From Rubrobacter sp. (GTDB taxonomy: Bacteria > Actinomycetota > Rubrobacteria > Rubrobacterales > Rubrobacteraceae): a DNA stretch of 13,019 nucleotides. The position numbers and the translations under genes were made by a program. Within the stretch, counting starts at the first letter, position 1. Each line of letters opens with the position of its first letter. The notes beneath the pieces are model-generated. The model worked only from the letters and a program-made list of their open reading frames with translations, was not told the DNA's origin and did not search any database. The stretch covers positions 1 through 13,019 of the forward strand of contig JADDPV010000013.1 of assembly GCA_016781705.1 (NCBI GenBank). Direction: 5' to 3'. Below, in pieces: positions 6,324-12,758 of the stretch.

Positions 6324-7126
6324 TCGACGCCGGCCCCGCCCTGTTCGGCCTGCTGGTCGGTTTTCTGGTCGGCCTCACGGGGGTGGGTGGCGGTTCGTTG
6401 ATGACGCCGTTCCTGGTGGCGGTGATGGGGGTGCCGGCCCCCACCGCCATCGGCACCGACATGGTCTACGCGACCGTTACCAAGCTCACCGGCTCGGTGC
6501 AGCACTACCGCCAGCGTTCGGTGAACCTGGAGGTGGCCATTTTCCTGGGCCTCGGGAGCATACCGGCCGGTCTGCTCGGCGTGGCGACGCTGGAGTGGAT
6601 GGAGGGCACATTCGACGCCGAGAGGCTCAAGTCCGTCATGATCACGATCATCGCCGCGACGCTCGTGTTGGTGGGGGCGTCCCTGATCTACCGCGAATAC
6701 TTCATGCCCCGCAGAACCGAGGACGATCTCACGAAGCAGAACGGCTGGGACGGGAAGTCGCCGATGAGCGGTCGCCGGCGCGCCTACACGGTCCTGTTCG
6801 GCGCGGCGGGCGGCTACCTGGTCGGCCTCACCTCCATAGGCTCCGGGAGCGTGATGGCCGTCATCCTGCTCCTGCTCTACCCGATAGCGCCCGCCATCAT
6901 CGTGGGCACCGACATCGCGCACGCCACCGTCCTCTCGCTCGTCGTGGGTCTTGCCCACATGACGCAGGGTAACGTGGACTTCGGCCTCGCTGGCACGCTC
7001 CTCCTGGGCAGCATCCCCGGCGTCCTCATCGGCAGCCGCGTCGCGCCCTGGATCCCCGGCAAACCCCTCAAGACCATCCTCGCCGTCATGCTCATCTTCG
7101 TCGGCGCCCGGCTGCTCTTGAGCTAG
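6320..7126 (+). CDS. TauE/SafE-family sulfur-anion permease
   Basis: Integral membrane protein of 268 residues with about eight hydrophobic segments and a clear internal duplication: GLTGVGGGSLM (18-28) and GLTSIGSGSVM (169-179), IGTDM (44-48) and VGTDI (195-199), and FLGLGSIPAGLLG (75-87) and LLLGSIPGVLIG (227-238). The halves are joined by a charged, probably cytoplasmic loop (about 124-152). Family members move sulfite, sulfoacetate, taurine-related or other organic anions, usually outward. Placement in a sulfate-assimilation cluster with no CysTWA/CysP/SulP gene in view leaves two options: sulfite overflow export, or sulfate uptake. The GTG start at 6320 overlaps the cysC stop by 4 nt, so translation is coupled. 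Last gene of the + strand cluster. Confidence 0.88.
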   Translation: MIDAGPALFGLLVGFLVGLTGVGGGSLMTPFLVAVMGVPAPTAIGTDMVYATVTKLTGSVQHYRQRSVNLEVAIFLGLGSIPAGLLGVATLEWMEGTFDAERLKSVMITIIAATLVLVGASLIYREYFMPRRTEDDLTKQNGWDGKSPMSGRRRAYTVLFGAAGGYLVGLTSIGSGSVMAVILLLLYPIAPAIIVGTDIAHATVLSLVVGLAHMTQGNVDFGLAGTLLLGSIPGVLIGSRVAPWIPGKPLKTILAVMLIFVGARLLLS

Positions 7127-7189
7127 CCGGGCGGCTCGGTCGCGCGATTCATCGAGCTGTTCGGGTAGTTCATGGGGGATGGTGGGATA

Positions 7190-7207
7190 AGACGGCGCGG
7201 TTTCGCC
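7190..7207. terminator. Stem-loop between convergent transcripts
   Basis: ACGGCG (7190-7195) and CGCCGT (7202-7207) form a perfect 6-bp stem with a 6-nt loop. It lies 63 bp after tauE, where the + strand operon meets the minus-strand genes. No T-run follows on either strand, so a terminator role is only suggested by position. Confidence 0.3.
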
Positions 7208-7469
7208 GTACCCTGGCCAGGAAGTATCTTGTAACGTCTAGATGTCCGCCCGCGAACCGTCGGGGGCTTCCCGGGTGAAGACTCGAAGAAGGACAGCCTC
7301 TCTTCCCCCCTCAGCCGACGGAAGTGCTCCCGTTCGTTCGACGTCGGCGGCAGAATCGAAGCTGCGGCGTGAGGCTTGCGGGGCAGGTCGTACAGTGGCA
7401 ATGGAGGATCCGGCCGCTCAAGCCGTCGAGCTCATACACGACAGCCTCACACGAGCAGCTAACCTTCAT
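7200..7469 (-). pseudogene. Decayed GFA-family (CENP-V fold) gene
   Basis: Read on the minus strand from ATG 7469 (GAGGGAG at 7472-7478), the frame starts MKVSCSCEAVVYELDGLSGR and continues ILHCHCTTC. This is the zinc-binding N-terminus of glutathione-dependent formaldehyde-activating enzyme-like proteins (CxC and CHCxxC). Near 7380 the frame breaks. The homology goes on in another frame with RKPHAAASILPPTSNE, then EHFRRLRGEERLSFFESSPG, the usual central part of the family. A second shift seems to follow near 7270, where a third frame reads PRRF and GGHLD; the expected second CxxC is lost. A working GFA protein is about 120-150 residues, so this is a remnant. It lies 61 bp downstream of, and codirectional with, the NADH dehydrogenase gene. 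The far boundary is approximate. Sequencing error could explain one shift but hardly the whole pattern. Confidence 0.65.
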
Positions 7470-7530
7470 CGCTCCCTCATCCCACCCTCGATCCGCCAGG
7501 TAGTCTCTAGCCCGCCGCCGGCGCCGAAGC

Positions 7531-8853
7531 TCAGCTACCGGCTGTTTGCCGACGGCCGACGGCTGACGGCTGACCGCTACCAAACCCGACACGCCCAAGG
7601 GTCCGCTCCATAGCCCAGTCCACGCCGGTGAGGAAGCGTCCCCGGCGGCTCTTCATGTAGTAGAGGAAGACGCCGCGGTAGAGCGCCTGGGCGGCCGGTC
7701 CCCTGAGCCTGGCGCCGACGGCGATCCCGACCCCGCTCTCGGGGCCGAGGCTTACGATGTAGCCCCGGTCAAAGAAATCGAAGGGACCGCGCTGTTCCTC
7801 GGGCACGCCCCGGAGCCTGCGCCCGACGTCACGGGCGGCGTAGGGGCCTTGCTGCACCGCAACGGAGGCGGTGGGCGGCAGGTCGCCGAGGTGCGGGTGC
7901 TCGTAGACGCCGCAGTCCCCGAGCACGTACACGTTCGGGTGATCCGGGAGCGTCAGGCGCTCCGTAACGCGTGCCCGCCCCGCCGCGTCGTGTGCGCCGG
8001 GAAGTTGCGCCACGAGCGGGTTCGCCCGCCCGCCCGCGGTCCACACACGCGTGCGGGCTGGCAGCCGCTCGCCCGCCGCCTCGACGCCTCCCTCGTCCGC
8101 CGCCGTAACCTCTGTACCCAGCCTGACCTCGACGCCGAGGCGGCCGAGCTCCTCGACCGCCACCTCGTGGAAGTAGGGCTCCAACCAGCCCATCAGCCGA
8201 TCCGAGGCCTCGAAGAGCACCACCCGGGGCTCCTCTACCGGCCTGCGGGCGGCGCGCTTCCTCAGGTAGCCGAAGAGGGCGGCGACCTCCGCGGCGAGCT
8301 CCACCCCGGTCGCGCCGCCGCCTACGATGGCGACCGTGAGCCCACCGGCCTCCGCCTTCTCGCCCCCAACGGCCGTTCGCCAGGCGGCGTTTAGTGAGGC
8401 GCGCAGCGCGAGTGCGTCTTCCAGGGTCCAGAAGGTCTGGAAGTGCTGCGCGAGGTTTGGGGGAGGATAATTGGCGACGCTGCCAGGGGCGAGAATGAGG
8501 TACTCGTAGCCGACCTCCCCGATCGAGGTGATGAGCTTCCCGTGATCAAGGTCCACGCCCGTCGCTTCGGTCTGGAGGAGACGGTATGGGGTAGCGCTGG
8601 CGGCGGGGCCGTCTGGCGCGAGGGGGAAGCGGATGCTGTCCGGGTGAACGCGGCCGACGGCGACCTCGTGGATCAGTGGAATGAACGCGTACTCTTCACC
8701 CTTATCCACCAGCAGCGTCTCTCCGGGGCGCCGCAAAGGGGTAGGCAGGTTCCGCAGGAAAGTGCCTCCGGCGAACCCGGCGCCCACGACCACGACGCGC
8801 GCGCCGGCCGGAACGGTTTGCCGGGGCCGTGTCCCGCTTGCATTCTCCAAAGT
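7531..8853 (-). CDS. Type II NADH dehydrogenase (NDH-2), FAD-dependent
   Basis: Peripheral membrane flavoprotein passing electrons from NAD(P)H to quinone without proton pumping. Numbered from TTG 8853 (440 aa): FAD-binding VVVVGAGFAG (19-28), the FIPLIHEVAVG segment that follows the first fold, LILAPGS, NAD-binding IVGGGATGVELAAEVA (176-191), and the second FAD motif YVLGDCG (309-315) with AVQQGPYAA after it. The C-terminal region (FLYYMKSRRGR) is amphipathic, as in membrane-bound NDH-2. I prefer TTG 8853 because GGGGGAG precedes it. An in-frame TTG at 8886 would add 11 residues, has no Shine-Dalgarno and overlaps a TATACT box. The last 15 or so residues (GSGQPSAVGRRQTAGS) are encoded by a tandem repeat and look like read-through into formerly noncoding DNA. 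Related FAD oxidoreductases such as sulfide:quinone reductase are less likely, since no conserved SQR cysteines are seen. Confidence 0.87.
   Translation of the reverse strand, partial: TLENASGTRPRQTVPAGARVVVVGAGFAGGTFLRNLPTPLRRPGETLLVDKGEEYAFIPLIHEVAVGRVHPDSIRFPLAPDGPAASATPYRLLQTEATGVDLDHGKLITSIGEVGYEYLILAPGSVANYPPPNLAQHFQTFWTLEDALALRASLNAAWRTAVGGEKAEAGGLTVAIVGGGATGVELAAEVAALFGYLRKRAARRPVEEPRVVLFEASDRLMGWLEPYFHEVAVEELGRLGVEVRLGTEVTAADEGGVEAAGERLPARTRVWTAGGRANPLVAQLPGAHDAAGRARVTERLTLPDHPNVYVLGDCGVYEHPHLGDLPPTASVAVQQGPYAARDVGRRLRGVPEEQRGPFDFFDRGYIVSLGPESGVGIAVGARLRGPAAQALYRGVFLYYMKSRRGRFLTGVDWAMERTLGRVGFGSGQPSAVGRRQTAGS
7548..7575. repeat. Heptanucleotide tandem repeat, four copies
   Basis: Four 7-bp units follow each other: GCCGACG, GCCGACG, GCTGACG, GCTGACC. 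They lie in the 3' end of the NADH dehydrogenase gene and encode part of its non-conserved tail (PSAVGRRQTA). Because 7 is not a multiple of 3, a gain or loss of a unit would change the reading frame and the C-terminus. Confidence 0.7.
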
Positions 8854-8885
8854 CTCCCCCGTCTCGCTCGCCGGCCTCCAGAACA

Positions 8886-8891
8886 AGTATA
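8886..8891 (-). promoter_or_regulatory. Possible -10 box of the NADH dehydrogenase promoter
   Basis: On the minus strand TATACT (8891 down to 8886) matches a -10 hexamer in 5 of 6 positions. It is 33 nt upstream of the preferred TTG start, which would put transcription start near 8879. I see no good -35 at 16-18 bp. Confidence 0.3.
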
Positions 8892-8922
8892 TGCGCCGCG
8901 GATGGGGGCATTCGGAAGACCC

Positions 8923-8952
8923 TTTACAAACCGGCCGCGGCTTCGCTAGACT
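8923..8952 (+). promoter_or_regulatory. Promoter for the small Cys-rich gene at 9043
   Basis: TTTACA (8923-8928), an 18-bp spacer and TAGACT (8947-8952) form a reasonable sigma70 promoter pointing right. The expected start near 8959 leaves an 84-nt leader. Together with the minus-strand box at 8886-8891 it makes this a divergent intergenic region. Confidence 0.45.
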
Positions 8953-9042
8953 CTAAGGACCGGCCGATAGGGTTGGCCGGGAGGAAAGGGGACCCGCGCG
9001 GGACGCGGATTACTCATCTCGCGGGGCTAGAAAGGGGCTTCG

Positions 9043-9375
9043 GTGACGAAGACGGAGGAGTTGAGCGTCGAGGACATCACCCCGGGGCTGATAGTCAGGC
9101 ACACCAGCCGCCGGCTCGGGAACCTCGAGTTGCCGGAGGCTTGCGAGCGTCTGATCTCGGGCAGCATCTCGTTCTCGGAGTTCGTGGACCAGGTCGGGGA
9201 GGGCTACCGGGAGCTCTTGGACTTCATGACGGAGCACGACCTGCACCCGGGGCGCCCGGAGGAGGTCCTGTTCTGCGTGGACTGCCACGCCGACCTCTGC
9301 TGCCGCTCGACCTTGCGTCACCAGCTCGGCGACCTCTACCGCATGGGCGCGGAGAGCGTTCGGGCCGTCGGATAG
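9043..9375 (+). CDS. Hypothetical 110-aa protein with a CxxCHxxxCC cluster
   Basis: I do not recognise a family. The soluble chain has an N-terminal region (TPGLIVRHTSRRLGNLELPEACERL), a middle acidic helical part (FVDQVGEGYRELLDFM), then CVDCHADLCC (C78, C81, H82, C86, C87) and H93 nearby. The spacing could hold a zinc or iron-sulfur ion or serve as a thiol redox site, but it fits no named motif that I know. Start GTG 9043 has AAAGGGG at 9030-9036. It is preceded by the promoter at 8923-8952 and followed by a 102-bp gap, so it is probably a single-gene unit. The opposite-strand frame here has no comparable features. Confidence 0.7.
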   Translation: MTKTEELSVEDITPGLIVRHTSRRLGNLELPEACERLISGSISFSEFVDQVGEGYRELLDFMTEHDLHPGRPEEVLFCVDCHADLCCRSTLRHQLGDLYRMGAESVRAVG

Positions 9376-9477
9376 AGACGCTACTACGTCCGGTCGACGC
9401 GTGCCTGGGGCGGTAGAATCCTCGGGCGAACCCCGCGGGTATGTCGGCGGCGAGAGAATGAGGGAGGAGTTCAGGGC

Positions 9478-9699
9478 GTGGACGACGAGACGCAGAAACG
9501 CGTGATCACGATACTCTCCAGTGGTATCGCCTACCTTTTGGCGAGCAGGCTGGCGGACAGGTTCCTCGATGAGCCCGAGGAGCGCGGCATCGGCGACGAC
9601 GTCAAGGAGGCGGCGCTCAAGGCGGCCTTCTCGCTCGCCTCGACGGTGATAGCCTCCATCATCGTCCGGCGGGTCGTGGGCAGCCGCTGGGGCGCTTAG
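9478..9699 (+). CDS. Small two-helix membrane protein (73 aa)
   Basis: Function unknown. Two hydrophobic stretches (about 9-25, VITILSSGIAYLLASRL, and 46-64, around FSLASTVIASIIVRRVV) flank an acidic charged loop (DRFLDEPEERGIGDDVKEA), giving a helical-hairpin membrane protein. There is no signal peptide or cysteine. GTG 9478 follows GGAGGAG (9463-9469). A TAGAAT at 9414-9419 could be a -10 box about 50 bp upstream, but its -35 is poor. The next gene, a permease, starts 37 bp downstream and may be co-transcribed. Such small proteins are common beside AI-2E-type permease genes, but I cannot assign a role. Confidence 0.7.
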   Translation: MDDETQKRVITILSSGIAYLLASRLADRFLDEPEERGIGDDVKEAALKAAFSLASTVIASIIVRRVVGSRWGA

Positions 9700-9736
9700 A
9701 GGGCTCGCGACACAGTAATTCTTAGGCGGTCTCCTC

Positions 9737-10855
9737 GTGGGAAGCCCGGGTCTTTTCAAGTCGGTGCGGTTCGCGCTCGGGCTGGGGATCGTCGTGGCCG
9801 GGGGCTTGCTGCTCTACGAGCTGATCGGCGTCGTCGAGGTTTTGGCGCTGGCCCTCATCATGGCCCTGGTCCTGGCCCCGGCGGTGGACTACATGGTCGG
9901 GCTCGGGTTCCCGCGTTTCCTCGCGCTCGTGGTGGTCGTGGGCGCGGTCGTGTTGGGGATTGGGATCCTGGGCTACATCGTGGCTCCGCTGCTCTTCGAG
10001 CAGGTCGGGGATTTCGCGCGTAGGGCCCCCGCAGTGGCGCGCATCGTGCAGGGTTACCTGCGCGAGCTCGGGGAGGAGTACCCCGGCCTGGGCGGCCCCG
10101 GGGGCGCGATGGCGAGCCTGGACCTGACGTCGGCCGTCCAGGAGGTAGTGCAGAGGGTCGGGGAGCTGTGGCGGATCACGACGCGCGGGGCGGGTCTCTT
10201 GTTGCAGGCTATCGGCGCCGTGGTCATGGCGCTCTACATGGTCGCGAACCCCAGGCCGCTCGTGAACGGGGTTTTGGCGCTGTTCCCGCTGAGCAGGAGG
10301 GGGCGCGTCGAGGAGATCCTGGCGCTCATAAGGGAGCGGGTCTCTGGGTGGATCCTGGGCCAACTCGCGGCGATGGCCCTCATTTTCGTCCTCACCTGGG
10401 CCGGACTCGGGCTCGTGGGCGTCGAGTTCGCCTTCACCTTCGCCGTCCTGACCGGCGTCTTGCAGATAGTGCCGTTCTTCGGCCCGATCGTCTCGGCCGT
10501 CCCCCCGACGCTGGTCGCCCTGTCCCAGTCTCCCACCAAGGCTCTCGTGGTCCTGGTCATCTACGTCGCCATCCACCAGCTCGAGGCCCACGTCATCTCC
10601 CCGATGGTAATGGCGCGCAGCGTGCAGTTGCACCCGGTCATGGTCATCCTCGCCGTGCTCACCATGGGCGACCTTCTCGGGCTCGCCGGCGTGATACTCG
10701 CCGTCCCGGCGGCCGCCGTCGTAACGGTGCTGCTGGACGAACTCTACGTCAAACCTCTGGGCGCCGCCCCCTTGCTCCGGGCCGCCGAGTTGCCCGAAGG
10801 CGAAGGCGAACGCGAGAGCCGGCGGGAGGAAAGGACGTCGGCGCCGCGCTCCTGA
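9737..10855 (+). CDS. AI-2E family transporter
   Basis: Integral membrane protein of 372 residues, the usual size for the family (PerM/YdiK/YhhT type), whose members export small molecules or act as Na+/H+ antiporters; substrate unknown here. Hydrophobic segments lie near 12-30, 32-50, 61-85, 152-170, 205-225, 228-245, 265-282 and 298-330, with a long soluble stretch between the third and fourth (about 86-150). Signature features are VPFFGPIVSAVPP (245-257), QLEAHVISPMVMA (281-293) and VQLHPVMVILAV (296-307). The C-terminus is charged (EGEGERESRREERT). GTG 9737 has a weak Shine-Dalgarno (TAGGCGG, 9723-9729). Likely co-transcribed with the small membrane protein upstream. Confidence 0.88.
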   Translation: MGSPGLFKSVRFALGLGIVVAGGLLLYELIGVVEVLALALIMALVLAPAVDYMVGLGFPRFLALVVVVGAVVLGIGILGYIVAPLLFEQVGDFARRAPAVARIVQGYLRELGEEYPGLGGPGGAMASLDLTSAVQEVVQRVGELWRITTRGAGLLLQAIGAVVMALYMVANPRPLVNGVLALFPLSRRGRVEEILALIRERVSGWILGQLAAMALIFVLTWAGLGLVGVEFAFTFAVLTGVLQIVPFFGPIVSAVPPTLVALSQSPTKALVVLVIYVAIHQLEAHVISPMVMARSVQLHPVMVILAVLTMGDLLGLAGVILAVPAAAVVTVLLDELYVKPLGAAPLLRAAELPEGEGERESRREERTSAPRS

Positions 10856-10882
10856 AGTAGCTCGTGGGGTCCCGTCCGCCGC

Positions 10883-10911
10883 GTGTCCAGGGGGGCGCGT
10901 TAGGTTATCAT
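10883..10911 (+). promoter_or_regulatory. Promoter for the hydrolase gene, predicted leaderless transcript
   Basis: TATCAT (10906-10911) matches a -10 box in five positions, with a poor TGTCCA (10883-10888) 17 bp upstream. Only 8 nt separate it from the ATG at 10920, and no Shine-Dalgarno is present. The mRNA probably starts at or next to the start codon. Confidence 0.4.
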
Positions 10912-10919
10912 TTCGTGCC

Positions 10920-12317
10920 ATGAGCGTCGTCTTGATAGTAATCTTGCTGCTGGTGGCGGTCTTCGTGGCGGCGTCCGTCGCGCTCGGGCGGGCAACCTAC
11001 GAAGTGGAGGACGCCCGCGATACCGAGTATCTAGAGTTGGAGGGGAACTGGATCCGGTACCGCGTCCTCGGTGGAGGGCCGCCGGTCGTCCTGGTACACG
11101 GCTGGCTCTCCTCGGGCAGGGTCTGGGACCGACTCGCCGACCGGCTCGCCCAGCGCTTCACCGTCTACACCCTGGACCTCTCGGGTTTCGGCGACTCTGA
11201 CAAGCCCATCTCCGGCTACGGCGTCCGCTACGGCAGCCGCCTCCTCTACGCCTTCTGCGCGCACTTCGGCCTGACGCGCGCCGCCGTCGTCGGCCACGAC
11301 GTGGGCGGCGCCATGGCTATCAAGCTCGCCGCCGATCACCCGGACATCGTGGGCCGGCTCGTCCTCGTTGCGACCCCGGCCGACGAGGAGCAAGTAGACC
11401 TTCCGACCGGTCTGTGGCTCGCCACGCTGCCCGTCGTGGGGCCGGTCTTCTATTGGCTGGGAAGTCGCCTGCGGTTCGTGAGGAAGCTGTGGGTGCGCCC
11501 GTTCGTCTCCGACTCGGACGATCTTACGGACGAGGCCGTGGACGATGCGGGCAGGTCCACGCCCGCCGCTGCCGCCAAGACGCTAAACGTGATGCAGCGC
11601 GAGATCTCCCGCGGCAGGCTCGTCCGGCAGGCTGGTATCATCAAGGTCCCCGTCCTCGCCATCGCGGGGGAGGAAGACCAGATCGTGGACCCCCAGGCTC
11701 TGGTTGACTGGAACCGCGCCTTCCCCTCCGCCGAGATCCTCCTCATGGACGGCGTCGGCCACCTCCCGATGCTCGAGAGCACCGGCGAGTTCAACGCCCG
11801 CATCCTCGCCTTCCTCACCGGCGACCCCCGCTACCTCGAGATGATCGAGGAGCCCGCCGAAGCGGAGCCGGATGATGAGGAAGGCTTCCCCGCCTGGTCC
11901 GAGGACGAAGACGACGCCCCTCCGACCGTCCACCGCAAGCGTGACGGCAGCTACTCGCCGCAGCGCGACCCCGAAGAGGAGCCCGAAACTGCGGACGACG
12001 AAGCTACCCTGGAGCTCGGCGAGGAGGGCCTCGACCGGGGAGAGGACCCCGACGAGGCGGCGCCGCGCGGCGCCGCCGGCCGGGAAGGCCGGGAACAACG
12101 GCGACGCGAAGCCCGGAGGAGGGGCCACGCCGCGGACGAAGGCGGCGACGGCATCGATGGGCCGTCCCAGCACGTGCCCGGGGACCTCTTCGAGTGGCCG
12201 GAAGCGTGGAAGGAGTTCCGGCCTCGGCGGGAACCTTTCCAACCCGGCCGGGAACCCGGGGAGGCCCAGGAGCAGCGCGAAGAGGGACCGGAGGAGGAAG
12301 GTCCCCGGCTTCCCTGA
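10920..12317 (+). CDS. Membrane-anchored alpha/beta hydrolase with acidic tail, Asp nucleophile
   Basis: A 465-residue protein in three parts. Residues 3-22 form an N-terminal hydrophobic anchor. Residues about 35-300 are an alpha/beta hydrolase: HGW oxyanion site (60-62), nucleophile elbow GHDVGG (125-130) with Asp127, acid in GEEDQIVD (250-257, Asp253 likely) and catalytic His281 (GVGHLP). An aspartate at the elbow is the haloalkane/fluoroacetate dehalogenase and epoxide hydrolase type, not the serine of esterases. Residues about 300-465 are low-complexity, first very acidic then Arg/Glu/Pro-rich, probably disordered; family members normally end near 300. The ATG at 10920 has no Shine-Dalgarno and sits just after a -10 box. 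Substrate unknown; tail function unknown. The tail could be a surface or wall-interaction extension. Confidence 0.82.
   Translation: MSVVLIVILLLVAVFVAASVALGRATYEVEDARDTEYLELEGNWIRYRVLGGGPPVVLVHGWLSSGRVWDRLADRLAQRFTVYTLDLSGFGDSDKPISGYGVRYGSRLLYAFCAHFGLTRAAVVGHDVGGAMAIKLAADHPDIVGRLVLVATPADEEQVDLPTGLWLATLPVVGPVFYWLGSRLRFVRKLWVRPFVSDSDDLTDEAVDDAGRSTPAAAAKTLNVMQREISRGRLVRQAGIIKVPVLAIAGEEDQIVDPQALVDWNRAFPSAEILLMDGVGHLPMLESTGEFNARILAFLTGDPRYLEMIEEPAEAEPDDEEGFPAWSEDEDDAPPTVHRKRDGSYSPQRDPEEEPETADDEATLELGEEGLDRGEDPDEAAPRGAAGREGREQRRREARRRGHAADEGGDGIDGPSQHVPGDLFEWPEAWKEFRPRREPFQPGREPGEAQEQREEGPEEEGPRLP
12056..12092. repeat. Perfect palindrome and adjacent stem-loop in the hydrolase tail
   Basis: Positions 12056-12077 are a 22-bp perfect palindrome of G and C only; its left half is GGCGGCGCCGC. 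The next element, CCGGCC (12076-12081) and GGCCGG (12087-12092) around GGGAA, is a perfect 6-bp stem-loop. Both lie in codons for the disordered tail (EAAPRGAAGREGR) and would fold strongly in mRNA. Confidence 0.6.
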
Positions 12318-12380
12318 CCCCGTGAAAGTCTCGCGCGCCGTTACCGCCCGCTTTTCTCCGTCCGAAGGAGGATCACCCGA

Positions 12381-12752
12381 ATGAGGAGCCTCGTGGCGAG
12401 GAACCTGATCGTGGCTTTGCTCGTGTTGCTCGGTCTCGGCACGCTGTTCCTCGCGCTGCGTCCCGGTCCCACCGCCTCCAACGAGTCGCGCGAGCGGACT
12501 TTCGATATCGGCATCGAAGGCGGCGAGATGGACCCCGGCGAGATCCCGGTCACGGAGGGCGACCAGGTGACGCTCCGGCTCGACTCGGACGAGCCCATCG
12601 AGGTCCACCTGCACGGCTACGACATCGAAGGAGCGGTCTCGCCCGGCGAGACGGCCGAGCTGCGGTTCGAGGCGGACCTCACCGGGAGGTTCGAGATCGA
12701 AGACCACGAGTCGGGGAAGGCCTTGGGCGTGCTCCTCGTGCGGCCGCGGTAG
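12381..12752 (+). CDS. Anchored cupredoxin-like protein lacking the copper-site cysteine
   Basis: A 123-residue protein with an N-terminal signal anchor (about 8-27, LIVALLVLLGLGTLFLAL after MRSLVAR) and an extracytoplasmic beta-sandwich of cupredoxin type. Indicators are VTEGDQVTLRLDSDEPIEVHLHGYD (57-81), SPGETAELRFEADLTGRFEIEDHE (87-110) and the closing GVLLV strand. Histidines 76, 78 and 109 could bind metal, but the C-x(n)-H-x(n)-M loop of blue copper proteins is absent; the protein has no cysteine at all. It may bind copper in another way or be a structural relative. ATG 12381 follows AAGGAGG (12365-12371). The next gene starts 6 nt after its stop, so the two are almost certainly one operon. 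Confidence 0.72.
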   Translation: MRSLVARNLIVALLVLLGLGTLFLALRPGPTASNESRERTFDIGIEGGEMDPGEIPVTEGDQVTLRLDSDEPIEVHLHGYDIEGAVSPGETAELRFEADLTGRFEIEDHESGKALGVLLVRPR

Positions 12753-12758
12753 GAGCCG

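Noticed and set aside
7242..7613. A + strand frame across the region after tauE
   Set aside because: It lies over the GFA remnant and the NADH dehydrogenase end, includes the heptamer repeat, and has no recognisable domain.
8443..8949. A + strand frame opposite the start of the NADH dehydrogenase
   Set aside because: NDH-2 motifs are unambiguous on the minus strand; this frame is a shadow without domain features.
9722..10921. A 399-codon minus-strand frame rich in His, Asp, Gln and Arg opposite the AI-2E permease
   Set aside because: Biased composition is what the reverse of a membrane-protein gene gives; no motif and a clear real gene on the other strand.
11583..12707. A long minus-strand frame across the hydrolase tail and the cupredoxin-like gene
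   Set aside because: It spans two good + strand genes with their own start signals and shows no family features.
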